The notes below the pieces were generated by a model that did not search any database, was not told the DNA's origin, and was given only the letters and a program-made list of their open reading frames with translations. Source: a virus. From it: DNA of 57,118 bases. Of the stretch, positions 17,940-26,808 are shown in pieces; positions within the stretch are counted from its first letter, which is position 1, and every line of letters begins with the position of its first letter. The stretch spans positions 1 to 57,118 of IMG/VR virus record IMGVR_UViG_3300042934_001339. One strand, 5' to 3'. Made by a program: the position numbers and the translations under genes.

Positions 17940-18235
17940 CGCCTCACCCCATAAAGAATCTTTGTCGGAATGGGCGTACCTGGCCGGCCTTCCGGGTAGG
18001 ACCACACAATTGTTGTTCCGACCACCGACACTGCGCACGTGAGCTGATTGAGCACGCCGATCTGCGCGCTCGGTGCCGTGGCAATCCAGGGTGCGCCTGT
18101 GGCCAGCTCCGGCACGTTCAAGCTACCGCCAACGCCGCCCGTCCAAATTGATCCAAGTTGCGGGTTGATGCGAGCGGTATAGGAAATCAGGACGCTGCCC
18201 TGAGCGTCAAAGGCTTCGATTCCCGCTGGCATCAC
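17936..18235 (-). CDS. small beta-rich tail protein
   Basis: A 99-residue beta-rich protein (GSVLISYTARINPQLGSIW, then alternating hydrophobic strands) between two tail genes, with four-base overlaps at both ends. It is probably a domain-sized component of the tail tip that is separately encoded. No family is recognised. Confidence 0.55.
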   Translation of the reverse strand: MMPAGIEAFDAQGSVLISYTARINPQLGSIWTGGVGGSLNVPELATGAPWIATAPSAQIGVLNQLTCAVSVVGTTIVWSYPEGRPGTPIPTKILYGVRR

Positions 18236-19401
18236 CAGATCCCAAGGCGAACCGCGAGCACGCCGTTCGGGTGATAAACGCGCACTCCGTTGGCATCGAA
18301 CTCCGTGCGCTGGCCGCTGACCGCCGTGCGCAGCAAACCAATATTTGCCGTGATCGCGGACAGCGCGGCCACGTTGAGCTTGTCCGCAGTGATCGAACTG
18401 GCCCCGATTCGGGCCGCGTTCAGCACGCCGGCCGTGATCTTTTCGGCACTCAGATCGGCGATCTTCGCGTTCGTGATCGCCGCATCCTGGATGTTGGCCG
18501 TTTTGACATACGCGTCGGTGATGACGGCCAGGCGCGCCGACAGCGACGCCACCGTCAGCCGGTCGGCATTCAAGCTGTTGACCGCGATACGATCGCCGCT
18601 CATTTCACCGAATGTCACCTTGGCCGCGGACAGGGAGGCCACCTTGGCGTCCGTGATGGCGGCGTTGCCGAGCTGAAGGGTGCTGATCGAGCCGTTGGCG
18701 ACGTACAAACTCTTGACGTAAATTCCCGGGGGCACCGGCACGCCATTGATTACCGTAGGCTCCTTGATTTCGTAGAGCAGCGCGTTAGGATCGCCCTCGG
18801 CCGCGAGCACGTCGATCAGGTATGCGGGGTCCAGCGAAACCGCGCCGGCAGTCCCGCCCACGGCATTGAACGGCCCAACCTTGCCGCCCACCGAGACAAA
18901 CCGGACCCAATAGAAATAGGTGACCGTGGCGTCCCCGCCTACCGGATCGGCATAAACCCACCCCGTAGTCTGGCCCACGCTCAACGCCTGCGCCTGGTTG
19001 TTGGTCGTGCCCCGGAAGATCTCTGCGTAACCGAAGTAGGCGAAGTTTGGCTTGTCCCACTCCAGCACCACTGAGCCCAGCGCCGGGGTGACCGTAAAGC
19101 CCGTAGGCGCTGGCGGGATGCCATCGACTACCGGAGGAGTACTCGGCTGAAAAGCGCCGCCAGGATTCTGGATCAGGATGGGTTTTCCATCGGCGCCGCG
19201 CATCGAAACGATGCCGTTCTCCACCAGATCGCCCCAGGTAACGGCCCGGTCGACGGCCTGCCCGCCCTTGCCAAAGCGCGTCGCCAGCGTCATGCGCATC
19301 TGCTCTAGCGCGCGCGTGGCCGCGGGGTTTCCTGGCAGTTGAGCAGCCTCGATCGCCGGCAGGTCGGCATAGCGCAGGCCGGAACGTTGAGAAGTTGCCA
19401 T
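18232..19401 (-). CDS. tail tip / fibre protein with fibronectin-III and GpJ-like repeats
   Basis: The 389-residue protein starts at ATG 19401 (MATSQRSGLRYADLPAIEA); the frame is open upstream within the previous gene but out of context. About residues 80-180 form a fibronectin type III-like domain (PAPTGFTVTPALGSVVLEW, YFYWVRFVSVGGKVGP). Residues 190-380 contain repeated short units of the type ITxAKVASLSAAKVT and LNADRLTVASLSA, the repeating helical/beta stalk seen in the C-terminal part of lambda GpJ-like proteins. It probably forms the central fibre or tail tip used in host contact. Confidence 0.75.
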   Translation of the reverse strand: MATSQRSGLRYADLPAIEAAQLPGNPAATRALEQMRMTLATRFGKGGQAVDRAVTWGDLVENGIVSMRGADGKPILIQNPGGAFQPSTPPVVDGIPPAPTGFTVTPALGSVVLEWDKPNFAYFGYAEIFRGTTNNQAQALSVGQTTGWVYADPVGGDATVTYFYWVRFVSVGGKVGPFNAVGGTAGAVSLDPAYLIDVLAAEGDPNALLYEIKEPTVINGVPVPPGIYVKSLYVANGSISTLQLGNAAITDAKVASLSAAKVTFGEMSGDRIAVNSLNADRLTVASLSARLAVITDAYVKTANIQDAAITNAKIADLSAEKITAGVLNAARIGASSITADKLNVAALSAITANIGLLRTAVSGQRTEFDANGVRVYHPNGVLAVRLGIW

Positions 19402-19403
19402 GC

Positions 19404-21059
19404 TCAGACCGCCGTGACGTTGCCCAGAGTCGAGGCCACCGTCACCTCCATAATTGCCGCCGTCGCTTCGACCGTGAATTCGTAGCTGCGCGCGCGGTAG
19501 TTGCCCCGAAGCCGGAATGGCCGGCCGCTTTGCACGACATGCTCGACAAGCACCTCGCGCGCGCCGCCGATCGCCTCTATCACGGCGCGAAGCCGGAATG
19601 TCACGGGATATGCCGCCGCCACGACCTGCGCAGCGCCGATGTTCTGCGCGCGCTCGAGCAGGTACTTCTTGCTCACGCAGCGCATAGCAAGGGGGAGCGC
19701 GCCACCGTTCCACTTGTGGACGTCACCATCCGGCAGGGCCAGGAACAGCTCGTCCCGGCGACCGTCGGAAAAGGACGCTGTCGCATAGACGTCCGTCCGG
19801 GTCATGGACATGGCCCCGCGCGTCAAATCGAAGATCAGCCCGCCCCGGCTGGTGCCGTTGTCGAACCAGCAGAACAGCCGGCTATCGTGGACGTTGGCGT
19901 GCATGGATTCCGGTCGGTACGCTTGCCACTGGTCGCGCGTCAGCAGCTCCTCGGTAACCAGCGCGATGCCGCCCGTCTGGTCGACCATGACCAGGCCGTC
20001 AGGCGATGCATAGACGACGCCGCCCCTGAACGCCCGGATCGTCCGCTTGGCGACGCATGGCTGGTTGCCGTCCAGCCGCACGGGCGTCAGCGTGATCGGA
20101 TCCGCCTGAGTCGCCAGGTAGGTGTCGCCTTTGGTGCACACCACCGTCGCCTGGCCCATGATGGCGCCGCCCACAATCTCATCCGCCACGGGCGAGTAGT
20201 AAGGCCAGCCGAAGGGCTTGAACACTTCCGAGCGGTACACCCGTTTGCCCGCAAAGCCGATCATGAAGCCCGCTGGGTGGTCCATCAGGCCGAACAGGTC
20301 CGCTGGTGGCGGGACCAGCGCACGTTCTGGCAGGGCCTCGCCCAGCATCGTGAAATCCACCGCATCGGTGAACGCGGGCATGCCGACCGGAATCTCCCTC
20401 CAAAATCTCAGGATGGCCGTGCCGGTCGCGTCAGTGGTGGACAGGTAAAGGCGCTTGAGCGTGATGTTGTATTCACCCGCCGGTGGCCCCTCCATATTGA
20501 TGACGTTCAGCGAATCGCCGGTAGCGGCATCAAACGGCTCGCTGACCTCGTTCGGCGGACCTTCCTCGCCCCAGGCGGACACAAACGTGTAGGCAAGCAA
20601 ACACGACTGCCGTTCTACCCCCTGCGGTAAGTTCGGCTTCGGGGTAACGGTCACTGTGGCGCGCGACGTCGGCGCCGGGATGCCAAGACGGTACCAGGCG
20701 CTCGGCATCAAATTGTCTGTGGTGGCCATGGTGGAATCGGTCACCCGCGGCGGCCGGCCAGCCTCAGTGAAATACGTCCGCTCCTGCGCGTCGTCCGGGA
20801 TCGCCCCGCGCGCTACGTCCGTGTCGTTGAGCCAATGGAACCAATGCCGAGCATCATCATCGATGGATCGTCCGAAGCGATAGATGGCCAGTTTCGTGCC
20901 GACCTTGGCTAGGTCGGCCACCTTGACCGGTTCTTTGAATGGGACAAGCGAACCACGCTGCAGGTCGGCGTTCAGCGCATCCTGGCTGGCGCCGGCCGGC
21001 AACAAGTGCGGCTCGACGCGCGGCAGCATACCGGTGAACGCCTTGATCGCCTCTCTCAT
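19404..21059 (-). CDS. podovirus tail hub / stabilisation protein
   Basis: A 551-residue beta-rich protein. It begins with a segment common in podoviral tail-hub proteins (FTGMLPRVEPHLLPAGASQD) and continues as repeated beta units (GGVVYASPDGLVMVDQTGG). By position and pattern it corresponds to tail tubular or stabilisation proteins that sit between portal and fibre. It ends two bases before the GpJ-like gene and overlaps the holin by four bases. The precise counterpart in P22 or T7 cannot be fixed by eye. Confidence 0.7.
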   Translation of the reverse strand: MREAIKAFTGMLPRVEPHLLPAGASQDALNADLQRGSLVPFKEPVKVADLAKVGTKLAIYRFGRSIDDDARHWFHWLNDTDVARGAIPDDAQERTYFTEAGRPPRVTDSTMATTDNLMPSAWYRLGIPAPTSRATVTVTPKPNLPQGVERQSCLLAYTFVSAWGEEGPPNEVSEPFDAATGDSLNVINMEGPPAGEYNITLKRLYLSTTDATGTAILRFWREIPVGMPAFTDAVDFTMLGEALPERALVPPPADLFGLMDHPAGFMIGFAGKRVYRSEVFKPFGWPYYSPVADEIVGGAIMGQATVVCTKGDTYLATQADPITLTPVRLDGNQPCVAKRTIRAFRGGVVYASPDGLVMVDQTGGIALVTEELLTRDQWQAYRPESMHANVHDSRLFCWFDNGTSRGGLIFDLTRGAMSMTRTDVYATASFSDGRRDELFLALPDGDVHKWNGGALPLAMRCVSKKYLLERAQNIGAAQVVAAAYPVTFRLRAVIEAIGGAREVLVEHVVQSGRPFRLRGNYRARSYEFTVEATAAIMEVTVASTLGNVTAV

Positions 21060-21391
21060 CGCAGTTGCGCCCGCGCAGGCTTACCGATGGCGGCAACATT
21101 GCCGCGGGCGCGGAACACCAGGATTGCCAGCAGCACCGCAATTCCGAGTTGCCAGAGCGAGACGCCGCCGGCCCACGGGCCATATTGGCCCTGGCGAATG
21201 AGCACGTCTAGCCCCTGCCCGCCCGTGAAGACCGCCAGCAAGTAGGCGATCGCAGACATGCCCGGGCGATACCGCGCGCCTTTTCGCCGGTAGCAGATCA
21301 GCCTGCCAGCCGTCCCAAGATTCACCACAACAAAAAGAAAGGCCACCAGATGGTGGCCCCCCATGCTGAACGCGATCGCTGAGCTGTGCAT
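21056..21391 (-). CDS. three-TM holin-like protein
   Basis: The 111-residue protein starts at ATG 21391 (MHSSAIAFSMGGHHLVAF), preceded by GGGGAGG. Three hydrophobic segments are visible: about 6-24, 40-57 and 74-92, separated by basic loops (CYRRKGARYR). This matches the Phage_holin_3 type of three-helix holins. It follows a second holin-like gene by one base. It would let the endolysin, which lacks a signal, reach the wall. The long distance from the endolysin gene (about 17 kb) is notable. Confidence 0.75.
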   Translation of the reverse strand: MHSSAIAFSMGGHHLVAFLFVVVNLGTAGRLICYRRKGARYRPGMSAIAYLLAVFTGGQGLDVLIRQGQYGPWAGGVSLWQLGIAVLLAILVFRARGNVAAIGKPARAQLR

Positions 21392-21392
21392 A

Positions 21393-21743
21393 TCAGCCTC
21401 CCCGTTTCCAAAGCACCGAGATGTCGAACGTCTTGATGCGTTCGATGGCCGTGACGGCAATGGTCACCGCGACCGCCGCAGCAACAAAGCCGGTAATCAC
21501 GGTTTCGTTCACCCCCGAGACGCGGCTGAGTTCGCCGGCGCCGAAGTAGCCAAGGAGCCACGAAACCATTCCGTACACTAGGCGGCGCACCACGCCCAGC
21601 TCGCGGCTGTGCATCATGAATACCGCAGCACCAGCAAAGGCACCGATGAGCGCCCCACTGTCAATGCCGGGCAGCAGCGCCGCGAATAGGACGCCTGACG
21701 CCGTCGCTACCGCTGCGCCGACAGTGCTCGTTGGTTCCGCCAT
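21393..21743 (-). CDS. second holin-like membrane protein (holin or antiholin)
   Basis: A 116-residue protein with AGGAG upstream of the ATG at 21743. It has hydrophobic segments near 8-25, 28-45, 57-71 and 80-101 and a basic C-terminus (ERIKTFDISVLWKRGG), resembling small phage holins. It lies immediately upstream of the three-TM protein. Adjacent holin-like pairs are often a holin and its antiholin; which is which is not decidable from sequence alone. Confidence 0.7.
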   Translation of the reverse strand: MAEPTSTVGAAVATASGVLFAALLPGIDSGALIGAFAGAAVFMMHSRELGVVRRLVYGMVSWLLGYFGAGELSRVSGVNETVITGFVAAAVAVTIAVTAIERIKTFDISVLWKRGG

Positions 21744-21793
21744 TATTTCTCCTGTGTGTTTGGGCCTCCCCGGCCCGATAGCGTGCGGTGCGT

Positions 21794-22237
21794 CTACGCC
21801 CTTAACGTGCCGGCGAAGCGAAACAAGGTGTCCAATGCGTCCTCCGTCAGGCTCAGCGTCTGCGCGATAGCCTCAAGCGTCGGGCTGTCACGGTGGAACT
21901 CCTGCATCTCGTCCCAGGCCGTGCGGTAGTAGGCCGGAGTTTCCGGCATCCGCACCAACGCCTCGACCGCGTCAAACAGCGACACGCCATCCTGCTCGTT
22001 CCCGGAATGGACCGTCAGGCGCATAGCCTCGCGCCCTTGCCAGCGAGAGACGATCGTGGGGACATAGGCGAACGGGTCGCGCGGCGGGATCGCCTCTACC
22101 GGCTCCAGCGTGAGCGGCGCCTTCATTTGCTCGCCCCATTGGTTATGGAAGACACGCCCCTCGGGCGTGACCGTAACCACCACATCGTCTTCGTAGACGT
22201 AGTATTCGCCCGTCGCGGTGTCTTTAAAATTCTGCAT
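21794..22237 (-). CDS. probable tail fibre assembly protein / chaperone
   Basis: A 147-residue soluble protein directly downstream of the fibre gene (0-base gap), the usual place for a fibre chaperone. It begins with a small beta unit (GEYYVYEDDVVVTVTPEGR) followed by an acidic helical region. Function is inferred from position and size. Confidence 0.6.
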   Translation of the reverse strand: MQNFKDTATGEYYVYEDDVVVTVTPEGRVFHNQWGEQMKAPLTLEPVEAIPPRDPFAYVPTIVSRWQGREAMRLTVHSGNEQDGVSLFDAVEALVRMPETPAYYRTAWDEMQEFHRDSPTLEAIAQTLSLTEDALDTLFRFAGTLRA

Positions 22238-23725
22238 TTATCGGTACTCCCACCACGACGAAATACTGGCCGCCACGGGCACTACCCGCCCCACTGATCC
22301 AGCCGGCACAACCACCATCCCGCCGACAGTGGCGGAGGAAGAAGGGTTGAAGGAGTCTTGAGAGACCCGGTTGTCGACATAGCAAATGCAGCGGCCGTTT
22401 GGCCCGGTGAGGGAAGCTGTGACAGAAATGAGGATTGGGCGGCCCGTGGAGTTCGTGTAGTTGATATCGGGCGCGCGACTTGCGCCCACGTTCTGCCAGG
22501 ACTGACCGGCACCGAACGTCTGCGCCAGCTGCGAGGTGATCGGCGCAAGAAGCGCAGACACATCTGACAGCAGCGCCATTTCTTGCCAAGCTGACCATCC
22601 TGCCGTGCTGAATCGAACGCGCTTGAACGTGCGCCCATTCCGCGTGGTGTACGTCTGCGTGGCCTGCCCATTCCCTAAATTCGTCACCTCCACAATCATC
22701 GTTCCGGCCAGGAGTACCGGCCAGTTCAGGGCCGTTGTGGCGTTGGCATCTGACTGAATGACGTACAGGCCCGGCAGAATCACATCGTTTGCATCCGTGC
22801 CGCCAAAAATGATTTCTGCATAGCCTATCTGCTGGAGGATGCGGGAATTTTCGTCTAGGGACGCCACCCCCCCACCTACGCCTTTCTGAGACATGGGAAT
22901 GGCGGCCACGGCATTGGGCAGCTGCGCGGGCGTCACCTTTCCGTCTGCGCCCAGCGTGGCCAGCCCATTGGCCGCGCCAACGAGAGAGGAGCGGACCACC
23001 TCCTCCCAGGCAGACCAAACGCCGCCCACCAGAGAGCGGAAAAACTGGCGGTTTGCGTTGCTGCCGATGTAAATCTGATTGACGTTCGTACCTGCCGCAG
23101 CGCCGGCGGCTGCCTCGCAATACACCATCAACCAACCAGAGTTCGCGACCGGAAAGTTCGTCCCGCCTGAGGCCACAGACGAGGCGGCGACCGCCCACAT
23201 GCCTCGGTTGGCGTAGTTGTTCAAGTCCGCGCCGGCCTCTACCCGGCCCAGGTAGGGAAGAGAGTTCCCGGCGGTGTGGACCTCTTGCCACGCCGACCAC
23301 GACGCATTGACGGCGAAGCGCCAATACTGGCGCGTCCCGCTGGTTGGCGAAACGCTGCCGGTGGAGGCCACTGTGTAGCGCTGAACCGTCTGGCCCGGCG
23401 AGCCCGTGCCGCAAACCTCCAAAAGTCCCCCCGCAGCCTGCGGGTAATTGGTGCCCGCCTGCGCGCCAGCTGTGGACGCTTGGCGATACATTCCGGGCAA
23501 TTGATAAGTGTTCAGATCGTGCGCCGTGGCGGGCAGCGCCTGAACCGCAGGAATCTGACCTGGCGAGAGGCGGCCGTCCGCGCCGAGCGTCGCAAGGCCA
23601 CTGGCTGCCCCCTTCTCGTCCAGCACACCCTGAATGGCATCGCGAAGAGCGACGAAGTTGTCATCAACTTCTGCGTCGAAGAGGAGACGCGAAAGGTCCC
23701 TGCGAAGCGTGAGGTCAATGGCCAT
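22238..23725 (-). CDS. tail fibre with pyocin-knob-like repeats
   Basis: The 495-residue protein begins with a virion-attachment-like segment (LLFDAEVDDNFVALRDAI). It contains repeats of the pyocin-knob type (YWRFAVNASWSAWQEV; FFRSLVGGVWSAWEEV; FSTAGWSAWQEM), each about 100 residues apart, separated by GLATLGADG linkers that occur twice (near 43 and 255). The C-terminal 100 residues form a beta-rich tip (RPILISVTASLTGPNGRCIC). The architecture is that of a trimeric receptor-binding fibre. Confidence 0.85.
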   Translation of the reverse strand: MAIDLTLRRDLSRLLFDAEVDDNFVALRDAIQGVLDEKGAASGLATLGADGRLSPGQIPAVQALPATAHDLNTYQLPGMYRQASTAGAQAGTNYPQAAGGLLEVCGTGSPGQTVQRYTVASTGSVSPTSGTRQYWRFAVNASWSAWQEVHTAGNSLPYLGRVEAGADLNNYANRGMWAVAASSVASGGTNFPVANSGWLMVYCEAAAGAAAGTNVNQIYIGSNANRQFFRSLVGGVWSAWEEVVRSSLVGAANGLATLGADGKVTPAQLPNAVAAIPMSQKGVGGGVASLDENSRILQQIGYAEIIFGGTDANDVILPGLYVIQSDANATTALNWPVLLAGTMIVEVTNLGNGQATQTYTTRNGRTFKRVRFSTAGWSAWQEMALLSDVSALLAPITSQLAQTFGAGQSWQNVGASRAPDINYTNSTGRPILISVTASLTGPNGRCICYVDNRVSQDSFNPSSSATVGGMVVVPAGSVGRVVPVAASISSWWEYR

Positions 23726-23726
23726 G

Positions 23727-24191
23727 TCAGCCTCGCTGGTGCCGCAGGGTCCAGTTGACCGTGAATACGTCTTCCGGATCCTTCGTCTTGAGTCCGAACA
23801 CCGTGCGATTCGTCATAAGCCCGGCAGCGGCAGCATTGAAAAGTCCTGCCTCGCGCCAATCGCCTGTCGCAACACCGGAGGGAAAGACCGACGAGTACAC
23901 TCGCTCCGCGCCATTTCCGGCGACCGTAACCGGACGCCTGGCGCCGGCGAACTCCGCGCCGAGCGCGGTATCGGTGCCGGCCGCAGGCGTGGGCGAGGTG
24001 CCGGCGGACATATGCGAAATCGGGTTCACGGCCTCTCCCGCGCAGCGCGCCGCGATATAGCCCAAGCCGCCGTCCACCCAGATGTTGTCCACCACAAAGC
24101 GGTCGACCTTCCCAGTCTTGCCGCGGTACGCGATGATCTCCAGACGGCCGGAGGCTCCAGCCGCACTTTTCAAAGGCGCCTGATCTTTCAT
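23727..24191 (-). CDS. virion protein next to fibre
   Basis: A 154-residue beta-rich protein of unknown family, one base upstream of the fibre gene. It contains an Ala/Gly/Thr-rich central turn (SAGTSPTPAAGTD) and a C-terminal strand pair. It may be a fibre-attachment or baseplate-like adaptor. Confidence 0.55.
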   Translation of the reverse strand: MKDQAPLKSAAGASGRLEIIAYRGKTGKVDRFVVDNIWVDGGLGYIAARCAGEAVNPISHMSAGTSPTPAAGTDTALGAEFAGARRPVTVAGNGAERVYSSVFPSGVATGDWREAGLFNAAAAGLMTNRTVFGLKTKDPEDVFTVNWTLRHQRG

Positions 24192-24203
24192 AGTGCTTGA
24201 ATC

Positions 24204-24629
24204 CTAAAACGAGGTGAGTTCTTCGCCGACGTACGTGTTTTCGACGTAGTTGGTTGCGTAGCTCTGCTTGAAAATCGAGCCGCCATCGGCGTTCGCACTG
24301 GCGTCACGAAGTGGCTGCGAAGCGCGCCAGGTAAGCGCATCACCAGCCAGAGAGAGATCACGCAGCGCGAGCTGGGTCAGCGTAGCGATGAGGTCGGAAG
24401 CCGTGGCCATGTCCGAAACCTGACTGGTCCGAATGAGGGCAAACGCGTCCAGCGCAGAAGCGACGTCTGAATAGAAGGGATTCAAGCCTCGAGAATCCAG
24501 AATCGCCTGGACCTGGACCATGACCCATTGCGGAAGCGCCGCGATGCTCGCCGCCTCAGCGCGCGCGGTCGGCTGCACGATCTCCTGCTCGGTGCGCACA
24601 CCGCCGGACTTGGTGCTAGAACTGCTCAC
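24204..24629 (-). CDS. small helical virion-region protein
   Basis: 141 residues. The N-terminus is polar and Ser-rich and the rest mostly helical, with LPQWVMVQVQAILDSRGLNP as a recognisable core. It overlaps the upstream gene by 14 bases, which supports coupled translation. No family is recognised. Confidence 0.55.
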   Translation of the reverse strand: MSSSSTKSGGVRTEQEIVQPTARAEAASIAALPQWVMVQVQAILDSRGLNPFYSDVASALDAFALIRTSQVSDMATASDLIATLTQLALRDLSLAGDALTWRASQPLRDASANADGGSIFKQSYATNYVENTYVGEELTSF

Positions 24630-25005
24630 GGACCTGGAACTTCAGAATGCCGAAGGCCGTCTGGATGCGCCCGTCTTGAAAGGTCGTTTCCACCTCGGCT
24701 TCGAACTCGCCAGCCGTATCCAGCGCTGTCTCGTCCCACTGCATGACCACGCGCCCGCCCCGGCCAGGCAGATCGTAGGGCGGCGTGAAGTCGATTTCCT
24801 TCGTCTCCGGGTCTTGATAGCCCGCAATGGGACGGGCCGACATTGTGGCCTTGATCGCGTCGCCGCCCACCTCCCGGAAGAAGACGCGGACGGTAGTGCC
24901 GGCGTCGGCGACGTTGATAGGAAGACCGGTGCGCTCGTCCGTGAGCGACAAAATCAAGTCGGGCGCGGTGTCGCCCTGCACCAGGCGGATTTTGGTCGTG
25001 GCCAT
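24616..25005 (-). CDS. BppU-like N-terminal domain protein
   Basis: A 129-residue protein of one beta-rich domain. TKIRLVQGDTAPDLILSLT at the N-terminus, the following NVADAGTTVRVFFR and the late GEFEAEVETTFQDGR match the pattern of the N-terminal domain of phage baseplate upper proteins. In such proteins this domain attaches receptor-binding subunits to the tail. Here it stands alone in a podovirus-type operon, so it may be an adaptor between hub and fibre. Confidence 0.6.
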   Translation of the reverse strand: MATTKIRLVQGDTAPDLILSLTDERTGLPINVADAGTTVRVFFREVGGDAIKATMSARPIAGYQDPETKEIDFTPPYDLPGRGGRVVMQWDETALDTAGEFEAEVETTFQDGRIQTAFGILKFQVREQF

Positions 25006-25008
25006 GCG

Positions 25009-25650
25009 CTATTTCTGCTCGTTGGGGCTGGTCATCGCCTTGGCGGTGACGTCGCCGGTTAGGGTGGAGTGGCACGCGGCCAAGTGCTGCGCCGCGCGCT
25101 GGTGGAACGCGGGGACGGTGTCGGCCTCCTTCAGGAAGGCCCGATACAGGACGTAATCCAGGAGGGCCGGCGCGTATTCGCCCTCCGGCGCAAGATCCTG
25201 ATCGCCCATGTCTTGGCTAACCGCGTCGGGCAGCTTGGCGTACGACAGTTCGATGACCACGCCGGCGCGTGCGGGCGGATAGACCTCAAACTGGCCGGGG
25301 CTGCGTTCGTCGTATAGGAAGTGCCGGATCTCCTGGGCCGGTGCCAGGCTGCGCCAGCTGGGCCGCACGCGGCCAAGCGCGCCGGCGTCTGCCACAGTCA
25401 CCGCGCGCTGCCGCTTGGCGGAAATGTTGCGCGGCACATCGAACAGCAGCCGAGCGCCGCCCGGCAACTTCTGCCGTGAACCCTCGGTGCAGGTGAAGTC
25501 CTCCGACGCCTCAAAGATATCGGGGCGCAGCCTGTACGCCTCCAAGCGCGCATCGCTCAGCCACTTCGGCAGCTCGTCGACCTCCCAATACACGGCGTCC
25601 GCGTCCTGCAGGATCGTCCGCGCGCGGTCCAGCAAATCAGCCACTTTCAT
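25009..25650 (-). CDS. head-tail connector-type adaptor, second copy type
   Basis: A 213-residue protein starting at ATG 25650 (MKVADLLDRARTILQD), coupled by ATGA to the upstream adaptor. The N-terminal helix, a WEVDELPKWLSDARLEAYRL block and the C-terminal helix bundle match the DUF6682-type adaptors found between portal and tail in podoviruses with this capsid type. Role inferred from pattern and position. Confidence 0.6.
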   Translation of the reverse strand: MKVADLLDRARTILQDADAVYWEVDELPKWLSDARLEAYRLRPDIFEASEDFTCTEGSRQKLPGGARLLFDVPRNISAKRQRAVTVADAGALGRVRPSWRSLAPAQEIRHFLYDERSPGQFEVYPPARAGVVIELSYAKLPDAVSQDMGDQDLAPEGEYAPALLDYVLYRAFLKEADTVPAFHQRAAQHLAACHSTLTGDVTAKAMTSPNEQK

Positions 25651-26297
25651 CGGAATTCGTCTCCACCCGTGCGCATGCGCCGCTTGGCAAACCCTCGGGC
25701 TCCCTCGTCCGCCAGCGCGCTGCATGCTTGGTCAAAGGCGGTCATGTAAGCCGCCGCCCGGCCGGGATCTGCATAGCCGGCCTTGTGCTGGTGCAGGCGC
25801 GCCAGCGCGCCGTTGGCCAGCTGCTCGGCGTAGCGATTCAGCAGCACGTCGTGCAGCTCGCGCGCGGCCCTCGTCGGCGCGTAGGCCACCTCCAGGCGCA
25901 GCGCTCGAGGCGCCTTGACCGTGACCGCTGGTACGAGCTGCACGAATCCCGGCAGCCGGCAGTAGAAGCGCCGCACCTCGGCGGTCGTGCCCACCTGGCG
26001 CCATGCCCAACCGTCGGGGAACAGCTCCTCCAGCTCGGGCCGGGTGGCCGGATCCAGCGGCCCTTCCGGAAGCCAGGCCGCGGTCACGTCGACGATCTGG
26101 CTGTCCGCCTCGGGCGGGTCCAGCTCGTATTCGGTCGTGCCCGGCACCAGCGTCAGAGGGTCCAGGAACGTGCGCAGCAGGCGCGTGCGGGTGCAGAATT
26201 CGACGGCCGCATCAAGAATGGCGTCCTCGATCGCCGGCGCCGGCGCGCCCTCCACCAGCGGCAGCACGAACCGTTCGAAATCTGCGAGGGCCGCCAT
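25647..26297 (-). CDS. head-tail adaptor protein
   Basis: A 216-residue protein with an N-terminal helix (LADFERFVLPLVEGAPAPAI) and an AILDAAVEFCTRTRLL block, the typical start of connector proteins that dock on the portal. It is followed by a beta-rich segment and a C-terminal helix pair. It overlaps both neighbours, so the connector genes are translated as a coupled block. Confidence 0.65.
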   Translation of the reverse strand: MAALADFERFVLPLVEGAPAPAIEDAILDAAVEFCTRTRLLRTFLDPLTLVPGTTEYELDPPEADSQIVDVTAAWLPEGPLDPATRPELEELFPDGWAWRQVGTTAEVRRFYCRLPGFVQLVPAVTVKAPRALRLEVAYAPTRAARELHDVLLNRYAEQLANGALARLHQHKAGYADPGRAAAYMTAFDQACSALADEGARGFAKRRMRTGGDEFR

Positions 26298-26722
26298 CAG
26301 GTGGGCTCACCAGCCGCGCGCGAGTTCGCCAGGCTGACGATCTGCTGGATCATTTCATCCTTCTTCAGGGCGCCATCCAACTGATGGTTGAACTGCCCCA
26401 GGGCGAACGTCTGGAGGTCTTCCTTCTTCATGCCCTGCAGGTTCGGCATGTTGAAAGGCGGCACCTGGCTTTGCTCGGCCGACCGCGGGGTGCCGGCGTG
26501 TTGCTGGGTCGTGAGCACCAGGCCGACGCTGGCCGGGTTGTCTTCCGCCTCGTCCCAGGCTTCGCGCCAGACGTCCTTGTAGGGCGTCAGCTTGATGGCG
26601 ATCAGCGGCGGCACAAAGTGAATCTGCCCGCGCTCCCACACCAGACCGGTGCCCGCCACCGTGTCCTTTTTCTGAGCCTTCGACCCGATGTACTTGATCG
26701 GGATCGGATTGTCCTGTTCCAT
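26297..26722 (-). CDS. small head-region protein
   Basis: The 141-residue protein starts at ATG 26722 because GGAG lies seven bases upstream; the ATG at 26734 has no ribosome-binding site. The first half is a beta-rich domain (PIPIKYIGSKAQKKDTVAG) and the C-terminal half is helical. It lies between the capsid-associated protein and the adaptors. Unknown family; possibly a stopper or completion protein. Confidence 0.55.
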   Translation of the reverse strand: MEQDNPIPIKYIGSKAQKKDTVAGTGLVWERGQIHFVPPLIAIKLTPYKDVWREAWDEAEDNPASVGLVLTTQQHAGTPRSAEQSQVPPFNMPNLQGMKKEDLQTFALGQFNHQLDGALKKDEMIQQIVSLANSRAAGEPT

Positions 26723-26808
26723 GGGGAACTCCATAAAGGTGGGGCCAGACGGTCGCCCGCCCGGCCCCAAATGCCGCTCGATGCGGCGAGACAGCCCCGA
26801 AGATGGGC

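Noticed and set aside
17286-23725. Possible diversity-generating retroelement in the tail genes, as in Bordetella phage BPP-1.
   Set aside because: No reverse transcriptase gene and no template/variable repeat pair were seen.
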